Source of the DNA: JAJTCH01 sp040386195
GTDB taxonomy: Bacteria > Pseudomonadota > Alphaproteobacteria > Rickettsiales > UBA1997
Assembly: GCA_040386195.1 (NCBI GenBank)
Contig: JAZKFV010000010.1
Span: 1 to 46,380 of the forward strand
Direction of reading: 5' to 3'
DNA length: 46,380 nt
Shown: positions 22,896 to 31,014 of the stretch, one piece after another
Layout of the letters: each line of letters begins with the position of its first letter
Numbering within the stretch: position 1 is the stretch's first letter
Made by a program: the position numbers and the translations under genes
Notes under the pieces: generated by a model
What the model saw: the letters and a program-made list of their open reading frames with translations, nothing else
Database searches by the model: none
What the model was told of the DNA's origin: nothing

Positions 22896-24083
22896 TTATG
22901 CTCGGAATTCTTTCTTAATAGCAAATAAACGATTAAAGCTTTCTGTTATCATCCATTCCAAACTTAAAAACTCAGCGCAAACTCTCCCAAATAGATGGGA
23001 TGACATTGTCAATGTGCCTTCTTCTTGATATGAAAAGCTTATAAAGCTTTGCTCATCTCCATGAAATGCCATAACAACACTTTCTTTTGAACAGATTTCT
23101 TCCACTATGTTAAGATCGATAAAAATGATAATCGAAAATTCTTCTACATAAAATTCAAAAAGTCTTTCGGGATCAATTATTGAAAGAGTGAATGGGTAAT
23201 AACTTTGTTTATATTTTTTCTGCTCATTAACATTAGATAAAATCCACTTTCCGCTTTTCGGTAGCTTGTTTATAACTTTTTCAAACGATTCTCTTTCTTC
23301 TGAGTAGAGGATAGCGTAATAAAGACCCTTTTCTATTTTATTCATCACATTATTTCTTGAATATCCTGCTTTTTCTATAAGCGTGTTAAGACTTTTTCGG
23401 TAGTGCTTTTCTTTTTTCACTGTCGATATTCTGGTTACTTTTCCCTTCAATCCAAAAAGATCATCCGCTTCATCGATTATTAAATATTTTGCTAATTTCT
23501 GAATATTTTCTTTTTGCCTTAAAGCACGTTCGTTTGATGCGCTACTTTTACCAGATTTTATTTCAAGAAATAATGGTATGCCATGCTTTACTATTACAAT
23601 ATCAGAGTATCTAACGGAGTTAGTAACGTCACAAAATATAAAAGGAAATTTACTGAGTTTGAGTTTTCTAAATATTTTTAACTCAAGCTTTAAGCCCTTT
23701 TTTCCAGATACAAAGCCAGCAGGCTCTTTTGATAGACATAAAGGTTTTATATCCCACTTATCAAGATAGATAAAAGCTACGCCATCACCGACATCACGAA
23801 ATATTAGCAATAAGCGATCATACGAATTCTTCTTCAAAATATTATATTCGATTCGCTGTTTTAGCTTTTTAGATTCTTCTTTGGGCAATCTTCCATTTTT
23901 TATAAGATTTTGAATTTCTGAGTTATTGCTTTTAATTTTTCTAATTTGATATTCGATGCGACGTATATGATTCAGTAATTTTTCTTGGATAGAAAAACAA
24001 AGATCGATATTTGCAGGATTGGTGCGTAGGTCGTTAAGGCTTTGAAAGAGAGAAGTTAGAGTTTTTCGATAATATTTTATCAT
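22896..24083 (-). CDS. PD-(D/E)XK nuclease-like protein, partner of a HEPN-like gene
   Basis: From ATG 24083 (395 aa). An alternative TTG start at 24116 would add 11 residues and overlap the upstream gene by 23 nt. The N-terminal ~100 residues are basic and helical, probably coiled-coil. The nuclease-like core follows: a helix with Glu (KLELKIFRKL), then YSDIVIVKHGIPLFLEIKSGKSS with the D...ExK triad (Asp172, Glu185, Lys187 counted from the TTG). An IDEADDLFGLKG segment and a beta-rich C-terminal region follow (about 230-400). No helicase or methylase motif is present. I do not recognise a named family. Joined with the upstream HEPN-like gene it forms a compact two-gene unit in an accessory region, which suggests defence or a toxin role. 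Confidence 0.65.
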   Translation of the reverse strand: MIKYYRKTLTSLFQSLNDLRTNPANIDLCFSIQEKLLNHIRRIEYQIRKIKSNNSEIQNLIKNGRLPKEESKKLKQRIEYNILKKNSYDRLLLIFRDVGDGVAFIYLDKWDIKPLCLSKEPAGFVSGKKGLKLELKIFRKLKLSKFPFIFCDVTNSVRYSDIVIVKHGIPLFLEIKSGKSSASNERALRQKENIQKLAKYLIIDEADDLFGLKGKVTRISTVKKEKHYRKSLNTLIEKAGYSRNNVMNKIEKGLYYAILYSEERESFEKVINKLPKSGKWILSNVNEQKKYKQSYYPFTLSIIDPERLFEFYVEEFSIIIFIDLNIVEEICSKESVVMAFHGDEQSFISFSYQEEGTLTMSSHLFGRVCAEFLSLEWMITESFNRLFAIKKEFRA

Positions 24084-24093
24084 GATTTGTATC

Positions 24094-24876
24094 TCATTTC
24101 TGACGTTCTCCCACAAAAAATAGATTTCTCATTCTTTTTGGAAACTGTCCTTTTTTTCTCATTTCTTGAATTTGTTCAGCCACCTCTTCATCAAGATTCA
24201 GTAGATTGTGATAAATTGAAATTGAGTATTTCAGCACATCTAACCTTCTTGAAAATTTAAATCCCTCAATCTCTCTAACGTTTGGATTGATTGGAATTTT
24301 GCACCAAATTTTTAAATTCTTTTTTAACTTATAAATTGTCACAAATGGTCTGTGATCAACTGGAGTGTAGTGTACAAAGCAATCTCGATAATCTTTCATT
24401 TTATCGATCCATCCAGATTTAGCTCTTCTAAATATATCAACTATTCCGTTAAGATTCTTTTTTGATGAGAATTTATTTAACGAAACAGGAGTTTGCTCTT
24501 CATAAGCTATTCCTGATATTCTGGACAATATATCAAGAGATGAATTTATAGCTCCTAGTAAAGATTCAAACTCCCAGTATATTTGAGAACTCTCAGATTT
24601 CCAAATAGATTCTTCAAAGCTATCTCTATCTTTTTTAGTTATAAAAATAGTTTGAAAATGTTCATACAATTTGTGAATATTATTCAATCTATACTCTATA
24701 TGATCGATGTGATAGCGGTAAATCCTTGGATATTCTCTAGCAAACCAATAAAACTCAAAACATTCTTCTGATTTTTTTTCTTCATCAAAACGAATTTCAT
24801 CCATTACTAGAACAATTTTGGGAGATTCTTTTTTGAAGCTTGGAAGATTCGGTATTATAAAATTTGGTTGTTTCAT
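24094..24876 (-). CDS. HEPN-like protein, first gene of the two-gene module
   Basis: 260 aa, largely helical. The region 95-175 has the look of a HEPN domain: an acidic helix (WEFESLLGAINSSLDILSRI) followed by KDYRDCFVHYTP, where Arg164 and His169 form an RxxxxH motif of HEPN RNases. The N-terminal part (40-90) is a charged helix pair, and the C-terminal part is basic (EMRKKGQFPKRMRN). It is co-directional with, and 10 nt from, the nuclease-like gene. The family is not one I can name (Cthe_2314- or AbiU2-like HEPN groups are candidates). The RNase function is inferred from the motif only. Confidence 0.6.
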   Translation of the reverse strand: MKQPNFIIPNLPSFKKESPKIVLVMDEIRFDEEKKSEECFEFYWFAREYPRIYRYHIDHIEYRLNNIHKLYEHFQTIFITKKDRDSFEESIWKSESSQIYWEFESLLGAINSSLDILSRISGIAYEEQTPVSLNKFSSKKNLNGIVDIFRRAKSGWIDKMKDYRDCFVHYTPVDHRPFVTIYKLKKNLKIWCKIPINPNVREIEGFKFSRRLDVLKYSISIYHNLLNLDEEVAEQIQEMRKKGQFPKRMRNLFFVGERQK

Positions 24877-24921
24877 TCTTAGAAGTTAATATTTATGCCT
24901 AAATAGATACCATTTCCAAAT

Positions 24922-25165
24922 GTTCCAGGGACAGGAATTCTAGGTAATTCCAGGGACAGTATACCCAACTAAAAACCATTCCACCCCATCAAAAATTCAC
25001 AACCACTTTATTTACAAACCAATAATCAGCGAGTAATATAAGGGCCCAATAATAATCACCACATAATAAAACTAAATGGCAAGAATAGCGCGAGTAGTGG
25101 TGCCTCCGAAATTAGATATACTGTCCCCAGAATTCCCCAGAATTCCTGTCCCCAGAATTCCATGA
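24922..25165. mobile_element. Relic of a REP-associated (RAYT/IS200-like) transposase with inverted ends
   Basis: Inverted termini lie at about 24922-24963 and 25117-25162 (both contain CAGGAATTC and GGGACAGTATA, in opposite orientation). Between them an ATG at 25076 begins MARIARVVVP, the characteristic first residues of Y1 REP-associated tyrosine transposases, and then breaks off into the right terminus (PKLDILSPEFP..., stop 25163-25165). The transposase body is therefore deleted, leaving a MITE-like remnant of about 240 bp that could have been moved in trans by a full copy elsewhere. Confidence 0.75.
25076..25165 (+). pseudogene. N-terminal fragment of RAYT/IS200-like transposase
   Basis: A 29-codon remnant. 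Only the first ten residues (MARIARVVVP) match the transposase family, which is normally about 200-300 aa with an HUH motif and a catalytic Tyr. The rest is read from the terminal repeat of the element. It is non-functional. Confidence 0.7.
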
Positions 25166-25170
25166 ATGCG

Positions 25171-25272
25171 ATGATCAGAGAATTGGCAAGACTAGAATTA
25201 TTTCTAATCAAATGGGATATCCAAATAACTATGGTGGTTTTGAGTGTCGTGGGTTTGATAAGGATGGTTTGA
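25171..25272 (+). pseudogene. 33-codon remnant of a membrane-anchored coiled-coil protein
   Basis: ATG 25171 reads MIRELARLELFLIKWDIQIT then a hydrophobic helix (MVVLSVVGLI) and stops. The pattern of a short coiled coil followed by one C-terminal helix resembles the tail of DUF1640/CCDC90-type small proteins. It sits right next to the transposon relic and is probably the surviving 3' end of a disrupted gene. The next 110 bp to the autotransporter stop hold nothing I recognise. Confidence 0.35.
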
Positions 25273-25384
25273 AGGTAATATTATAATTCAGGAACTCGTT
25301 AATTCGAAATTGCGCCTGTTTAATCAGTTGTTAAAGTTTGTTTGAGATGCTGAGAATGAATAGCGGAATTTACTAGTGACTAAT

Positions 25385-28039
25385 CTAAAACATCATCCTC
25401 ATTTTTACCGATACAGTTTGATTATCATAATTGCCGCGGTCTTTTCGGTCGTAATTGGCGGTTAGGTCTAGGTCTTGGTTTTGTTTCCAAGTTATGCCAG
25501 CGCCGGAGCGGAGGATCCAAGGGGAGGGTTTTAAGCCGCTGGTTGTAAAATCACCACCGCTGGCAAAGCTTGCTGAAACTTTGTTGGCATCATGTAAGAG
25601 ATCATAACCAAGGCCGGTGTTTAGGGTTAGGGAAAAATTGTGGGTGAAATTGTGGGTAGCTTTGGCTTCTAATGCTGGAATTAGTTGGGATTGGGTTTGG
25701 GAGGCAACATTCAAATCAAGGGCGCCGGCGCCCGATTCGCTGTAGCTTTGGTTGGCAACTGAGAAGTAATCTAAGCGCAATTGAGGGGTGATTGTGGTGT
25801 CGTCGTTTAGACTCAGCAAGTGGCTGATGCCACTGCCGGCGTGTAAATTCCATCCATCATAATTGGCTGTGGCGGTGCGGTTTAGATCGCCAAAATTGAT
25901 GTAGCGATTAGAGTGATTTCTATTATAGCCAGCGGCGATTTGGGCGTTGGCTTCGGTTTTATCATCAAGGCTGTAATTGCCGTAGACAATTCCTAGAAAG
26001 CTATCAACATTGACTTTGTTATTATCATCGTTGCTATTGAGTTTGGAGTTGAAATAGGAAGCGGCGATGCCTAAACGAGATTGGTCGGTGATTTTTTTAT
26101 CTGCGCCGGTGATGATTCCATAAGCATCGGAATTATATCCAACCACGCCACTTTTATCACTTTGATTAGCAAATGAACCAAAAGTTTTAATCCATAAATT
26201 GCGATTGGTTTGCAAATCATCTCCAGAAGAAATGCTGGATTTTGATTGTTGGTTCGGCTCTTGGCGATCCTGAATAATTCTGAGTGCGGTGTTCATATTC
26301 TCAATAATCGCAATGTTGGTTGCGCCTGTTAAAGCTGGAACTGTTTGCTTGACGGCGTTGGCAATTTCTTGATCGCTGTTAAAGCCATTGAGTGAGCTGA
26401 TAACATTTTGCCAATCACCGCTTGGGTTTGCAGCGATGATCTCATCAAGTTTTGCAGCAGCTGCTAAGCCACCTTTATTTCCCATCGATACGTTGCTTTG
26501 AAAAACTGAAGTGTTTGGATCATTAATGGCGGTGAGATTAATGCCATTGTTGCTGTTATTTAGTGCGGCAGAAAAACTTAGAAGTCGGCTATTGTCAGTG
26601 ATATCAAAGCCGCCGGTTGGAATTGTCAATGTATTTCCGGAAATAACATTGCTAAGCGTGTTGCCAATCGTGATGTTAGTGTTGCTTAAAATATTCACAT
26701 CAATTGCACCACTTTGTGAGAGATCTACAGCGCCAGTTGCGGCTAGTTGTCCATAGGTTGCAGTGTTTTGGGCATTTATTTTAAGTGTGCCGCCAGTTGA
26801 TTGGGTATAATTGCCAGTAATGGTTTGAGTTGTAGAACCAATTACAATATCGCCAGCATTCGTTACAGCATTTTGCACTGTGATGGTGTGATCCATAGTG
26901 AAGACAGCCCCTGAATTAATATTGACCGAATTGACATTCATAGTGCCATTAATATCGCCACCATTGATATTCACATCAGTGTTGACGGCATCAATTGCTC
27001 CATTGATAACGCTGCCATCAAAAGTATCGATAGAGCTTACGGTTGAATCAGCGCCAATAAAAATAGAATTTACTCCGCCGGTGATTGTGCCATGGCTTGC
27101 AATACCGCCGTTAATGGTTGATCCATCATTTACAAAAATACCAACAGAACCTCCCAAGATGTTCGCCCCAGCTTGGTTAATGATGCTGCCGTGAATTGTG
27201 CTAAAACTATCAACTGAAATTCCATTATTGCCACCGCTGATAGTGCCGCTATTGTTGATGTTGCCATTAATCTCCATCGCTTGCGTGATGTTGATTCCAT
27301 CGTTATCATCGCCAGTAATGGAGCCGCTATTAATTATATCTCCGGTAATAATTCCTACATTGCGAAAGTTAAAGCCAGAACCACCACCGTTGATAGTGCC
27401 GCTATTGGTAACATTGCCATTAATTGTGCTCTCAAAAATAAGAAGACCATCACCAATCTCACCGCCGCGGATAGCGCCGCTATTATTAATGTTGCCATTA
27501 ACCAAGCTGTTGTTGCGAATAAGCAGAGCAGGATTATTGCTGCTGTTACTGATAATGCTGCCACTGTTGTTGATATCACCATTAATCATACTGTCGTTAT
27601 CCAACTGAAAAGTGAAATTAATTTGGCTGGTGAGGATGCCGGTATTGCTGACGCCGCCAGAAACAGTTGATGTATTATTAATCGCAATAGCCGAATCATC
27701 TGCAGAAATAGTGCCATTATTGATAATGCCATTACTCAAGGAACTGTTGTTAATATTAATACCAATTACCGTATCGCTACTAATGATGGTGCCATTATTG
27801 GTAATAAAGCTGCTGCTTAGTGGAGTATAATTATCTTGATTAATCCCACCAACCTCACCACCGTTTGCAACGGTGACGCTATTATTAATATCAAAATCAC
27901 AAACTAATCCTGAAAAAGTCGTTCCTGAAATAATGGCGGGGCATGATGTTGCAAGAGCAGATGCTGGAATTAAAAATATTCCACCAATCAATGTGTTCGA
28001 TATAATGAGAAATTGTTTGAGAGATTTTTTGTTAAACAT
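25385..28039 (-). CDS. Large autotransporter adhesin-like protein
   Basis: From ATG 28039 (884 aa; MFNKKSLKQFLIISNTLIGG). A frame reaching 28117 adds a non-signal prefix and is not preferred. The signal peptide ends near ASALA. Residues about 60-430 are a passenger of degenerate repeats (NNSGTISGGNNGI, INNSGSI, NGNINNSG) giving a right-handed beta-helix. A linker follows, and from about residue 600 a C-terminal barrel (LWIKTFGSFANQ, AYGIITGADKKI, AGYNRNH, AGITWKQNQDLDLTANYDRKDRGNYDNQTVSVKMRMMF) ends in Phe. It belongs to the type Va family and probably mediates surface adhesion or protection. No protease motif is visible. It lies in the accessory region and is likely under diversifying selection. 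Confidence 0.88.
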   Translation of the reverse strand: MFNKKSLKQFLIISNTLIGGIFLIPASALATSCPAIISGTTFSGLVCDFDINNSVTVANGGEVGGINQDNYTPLSSSFITNNGTIISSDTVIGININNSSLSNGIINNGTISADDSAIAINNTSTVSGGVSNTGILTSQINFTFQLDNDSMINGDINNSGSIISNSSNNPALLIRNNSLVNGNINNSGAIRGGEIGDGLLIFESTINGNVTNSGTINGGGSGFNFRNVGIITGDIINSGSITGDDNDGINITQAMEINGNINNSGTISGGNNGISVDSFSTIHGSIINQAGANILGGSVGIFVNDGSTINGGIASHGTITGGVNSIFIGADSTVSSIDTFDGSVINGAIDAVNTDVNINGGDINGTMNVNSVNINSGAVFTMDHTITVQNAVTNAGDIVIGSTTQTITGNYTQSTGGTLKINAQNTATYGQLAATGAVDLSQSGAIDVNILSNTNITIGNTLSNVISGNTLTIPTGGFDITDNSRLLSFSAALNNSNNGINLTAINDPNTSVFQSNVSMGNKGGLAAAAKLDEIIAANPSGDWQNVISSLNGFNSDQEIANAVKQTVPALTGATNIAIIENMNTALRIIQDRQEPNQQSKSSISSGDDLQTNRNLWIKTFGSFANQSDKSGVVGYNSDAYGIITGADKKITDQSRLGIAASYFNSKLNSNDDNNKVNVDSFLGIVYGNYSLDDKTEANAQIAAGYNRNHSNRYINFGDLNRTATANYDGWNLHAGSGISHLLSLNDDTTITPQLRLDYFSVANQSYSESGAGALDLNVASQTQSQLIPALEAKATHNFTHNFSLTLNTGLGYDLLHDANKVSASFASGGDFTTSGLKPSPWILRSGAGITWKQNQDLDLTANYDRKDRGNYDNQTVSVKMRMMF

Positions 28040-28117
28040 TTGAATAGTTTTGAATTTAAAATTATCAGCAGAGATTTTTCTTGTGATCAGAAAATAGAAT
28101 TCCACGAAAAGAAGCAA

Positions 28118-28373
28118 ATTTATTTCAGTGATTTTTTAATCTTGGCGCGGATTGATACAGCAGCTAAAATTAATCGTTTAGAGCGAAGTTAAGATATAAC
28201 GCAAACTGATTGTTGCGGATTGGTCTTTGAATTGTGAAGCTTTGAGTTCCATCTTCAAGATTAAGCCATAATTTTTCTTGCCAGAGGCCTTTTATTCGTT
28301 AGATTTTTGTTACAATTTTAATGATAAGTGAGTAAAAAATATTTCTAACATTCACAAAAAACAAACCCCAAAT
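28118..28373. other. Intergenic region upstream of the adhesin and the YhcG remnant
   Basis: This is the divergent spacer between the adhesin gene (minus) and the YhcG-like gene (plus), so promoters for both should lie here. On the minus strand 28170-28301 is an open frame without a start codon (…LWLNLEDGTQSFTIQRPIR…). Its character is protein-like, so it may be a gene remnant, but no family could be assigned. No clear sigma-70 boxes could be fixed with confidence. Confidence 0.35.
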
Positions 28374-29144
28374 ATGACAAATTTAACTACAGATAAACAT
28401 TTTATCTCCGAAATAGTTTTGTTGATTGAGCAATCAAAACAAAGACTCGCCACTAATGTTAATTCCGCCATCACTTATTTATACTGGCAGATTGGCAAAA
28501 GAATTAATCAAGAAGTTTTAAATAATGAAAGGGCGGAATATGGAAAACAAATTCTCGCAACATTGTCGAGAGAATTGACTAATAGGTTTGGAAAAGGATT
28601 TGAAGAAGCCAACCTGCGTAGAATGTTACAATTTGCCCAGATTTTTAATGACGAAAAGATTCTCGTATCAGTGATACGAGAATTGACCTGGACTCATTTT
28701 ATTGCCTTAATTCCCATTAAAGACGAACTTCAGCGTGAATTTTATATTCAGATGTGCCGAGTTGAAAGATGGAGCGTTAGAGCTCTAAGGCAAAAAATTG
28801 ACTCAATGCTTTTTGAAAGAACCGCCATCAGTAAAAAACCAGAAAAACTAATTAAGCAGGAGCTTGCATCACTTAGTAATAACGATGAATTAAGCCCGGA
28901 TTTGGTTTTCAAAGATCCATATTTTCTAAATTTTACTGGACTAAAAGATACCTACAGTGAAAAGTCCTTAGAAGATGCCATTTTAAGAGAATTAGAATCA
29001 TTTATTCTTGAACTTGGAAGCGGTTTTACTTTTGTTGAACGGCAAAAAAGAATGATTATTGATAAAAAAATTCTCCAAGAAAAATTGCACAGAGCTCTAT
29101 CTGAAAATAAAATAAGATTGGGAAGTGATCAGGAGAAAAAATAA
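28374..29144 (+). CDS. YhcG / DUF1016-type PDDEXK nuclease with catalytic core deleted
   Basis: 256 aa against about 340-370 normally. The N-terminal DUF1016 domain is intact (YLYWQIGKRI, AEYGKQILATLSRELTNRFGKGFEEANLRRMLQFA, WTHFIALIPIKDELQREFYI, SVRALRQKIDSMLFERTA). The C-terminal nuclease domain begins properly (ILRELESFILELGSGFTFVERQKRMIID) but then jumps to the usual last residues (KKILQEKLHRALSENKI). The segment expected between them, with a (Y/F)xIDLLFYH strand and the ELK catalytic strand, is missing. Roughly 85-90 residues have been lost in frame near 29060-29072. The product would be catalytically dead unless it acts as a binding protein. Such proteins often belong to phage or mobile-DNA-associated systems. 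Confidence 0.8.
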   Translation: MTNLTTDKHFISEIVLLIEQSKQRLATNVNSAITYLYWQIGKRINQEVLNNERAEYGKQILATLSRELTNRFGKGFEEANLRRMLQFAQIFNDEKILVSVIRELTWTHFIALIPIKDELQREFYIQMCRVERWSVRALRQKIDSMLFERTAISKKPEKLIKQELASLSNNDELSPDLVFKDPYFLNFTGLKDTYSEKSLEDAILRELESFILELGSGFTFVERQKRMIIDKKILQEKLHRALSENKIRLGSDQEKK

Positions 29145-29182
29145 ATCCCATTCGCAGCTAATGTAAAACAGATCCAAAATCT

Positions 29183-30988
29183 TTATTTTGCATCCGGCGA
29201 ATCACTCCGTAAAATCCTCTCCAACTCAGCTCTTCTTGTCTTAGCAAAATTCACCAACGCCGGTTCATCGTTGAAAAACTCAAAAGATTGTTGCAAAGTT
29301 TTTTCGTCGTGGTCTTTGAATTTTTCGGCTTTGAGTTCCATTTCAGATTTATTTTTGCCTAGCCACAGCGCAATATCTTTTGCCATATTTAATGAAGATT
29401 CAAAAAGTTCACGCTTGAAATAAAACACGCCCATTTTGTGTAAATCGTAAGCATGTTGGCGATTTCTGGCGCGGGCGAAAATGGTTAGGGCAGGGAATTC
29501 TCGTTTGGCGAGGCGGGCAATTTCTAGGCTGGAATCAACATCGTCAACGGCGATGATTAATAAATTAGCTTTGTCGGCGTGAGCGCTTTTTAGTAAATCA
29601 AATCTTGTCGCGTCGCCATAATAGGCTTTGTAGCCGAATTTGCGCAGCAATTCAATTTGGTCGGGATCTTTTTCTAGAACGGTAACGGCAATTCCTTGTC
29701 CCATTAAAAAACGCCCAATCACTTGTCCAAATCTGCCAAAGCCGGCTAAGATAATTTGATTTTTTTGATCGATTGTATCAAAAGGCGCTTCAGTAAAATT
29801 GGCTTTGCAGCGCCTTTCAATCACGCGCGAAAACCATGGTAAAATTATTGGTGTGGCGGCAATTGAAATGGCAACTACTAGAGTTAAAAATTTTATTTTT
29901 TCAGCATCAATAATCATTAAATTTTGGGCGAATGCAAAAAGCACAAAAGCAAATTCGCCACCTTGCGCCAAAATTATTGAATATACAATACTGTCGAATG
30001 TGCTGATTTTAAAGGCTTTGCCCAGTGCAAATAAAATCAATGCTTTGATTAAGATCAAAGAAATTACTGCGCCAAAAATTGTTAATGGATTGGCAATTAA
30101 AAAATTAAAATCGATGCCCATGCCAACCGAAATAAAAAACAAACCAAGCAACAAGCCTTTGAATGGTTGAATATCAGTTTCAAGATTGTGGCGATATTCG
30201 GAGTTTGCTAAAACCACGCCGGCAATAAAAGCGCCAAGTGCTGGCGAAATGCCAATTAAATGCATCAACAAAGTGACGCCAATAATCAGCGCCAGCGCTA
30301 AAGCGGTGAATAGTTCGCGCAAGTTAGATTTGGCAACTAGACGAAATACATAACGCAAAAAATAACGACCAACTAAAATTACCAACAAAATTACGCCGGC
30401 AATAATTAAGGTTTGATAATAGCCAGAAAAATTAGCAATTAAGTTGGTGGAATTTGGATTTTGATCGGGAGTGATTTTGGATAAAAGCGGCATCAAAATT
30501 AAAATTGGAATCACCGCAATGTCTTGAAACAAAAGGATTGAAAACGAAGATTGTCCAACTTGAGTGTTGAGTAATTTTTTTTCTTGCAGCAAATTTAAAA
30601 CCAAAGCTGTTGAAGACAAAGCCAGCGAAACACCAATTGTTAAGCTGGTTTGCCAACTAAAATTTAGTGCTATTCCAATGGCGCTAAAAACAATAGTTGT
30701 CAAAACAACTTGCAATCCGCCCAATCCAACAATTGATTTGCGCAAACGCCAAAGCGAAGCTGGCTCTAGCTCTAGCCCAATTACAAACAGCATCATAATG
30801 ATTCCAAACTCAGCAAAATGCATAACTTTTTGCGAATCAGTAATCAGCCCCAAACAAGCCGGGCCAATAATCAAGCCGGCAAATAAATAACCAATCACTG
30901 AGCTGAGTTTAAAACGATTAACCAGCGGAACTAATAAACAAGAGGCTAGAAGTAAAATAAAAATTTCAGAAAGTAGATTGCTGTTCAT
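29183..30988 (-). CDS. Kef-type cation:proton antiporter (CPA2) with RCK/TrkA-N domain
   Basis: 601 aa. Twelve or so membrane segments form the CPA2 Na+/H+-exchanger domain (residues 1-385, with IGYLFAGLIIGPACLGLI, FGIIMMLFVIGLELEP, SSTALVLNLLQEKKLLNTQVGQ, FSILLFQDIAVIPILI, ISPALGAFIAGVVLANSEY). A cytosolic Rossmann RCK_N domain follows: IILAGFGRFGQVIGRFLMGQG, EKDPDQIELLRKFGYKAYYGDATR. It probably moves K+ or Na+ against protons under control of nucleotide or thiol signals, like KefB/KefC or YbaL. The C-terminal tail is short and lacks the usual RCK_C domain. The gene stands alone between the YhcG remnant (convergent) and the OYE gene. Confidence 0.9.
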   Translation of the reverse strand: MNSNLLSEIFILLLASCLLVPLVNRFKLSSVIGYLFAGLIIGPACLGLITDSQKVMHFAEFGIIMMLFVIGLELEPASLWRLRKSIVGLGGLQVVLTTIVFSAIGIALNFSWQTSLTIGVSLALSSTALVLNLLQEKKLLNTQVGQSSFSILLFQDIAVIPILILMPLLSKITPDQNPNSTNLIANFSGYYQTLIIAGVILLVILVGRYFLRYVFRLVAKSNLRELFTALALALIIGVTLLMHLIGISPALGAFIAGVVLANSEYRHNLETDIQPFKGLLLGLFFISVGMGIDFNFLIANPLTIFGAVISLILIKALILFALGKAFKISTFDSIVYSIILAQGGEFAFVLFAFAQNLMIIDAEKIKFLTLVVAISIAATPIILPWFSRVIERRCKANFTEAPFDTIDQKNQIILAGFGRFGQVIGRFLMGQGIAVTVLEKDPDQIELLRKFGYKAYYGDATRFDLLKSAHADKANLLIIAVDDVDSSLEIARLAKREFPALTIFARARNRQHAYDLHKMGVFYFKRELFESSLNMAKDIALWLGKNKSEMELKAEKFKDHDEKTLQQSFEFFNDEPALVNFAKTRRAELERILRSDSPDAK

Positions 30989-31014
30989 TTGGATTTTTTA
31001 TTTTAATTGATGAC

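Noticed and set aside
26511..27830. Several + strand frames of 72-136 codons opposite the adhesin gene
   Set aside because: They are antisense shadows of the repetitive passenger region; the minus-strand frame has a signal peptide and barrel.
28170..28301. Minus-strand open frame RIKGLWQEKLWLNLEDG... without a start codon
   Set aside because: Protein-like character, but no start, no assignable family and only 43 codons. Noted as a possible remnant, not called.
29183..29250. attR-like repeat of tRNA-Ser at the right end of the accessory region
   Set aside because: No copy of the tRNA 3' end was found near 29.1-29.3 kb, so an integrase-type island boundary is not supported.
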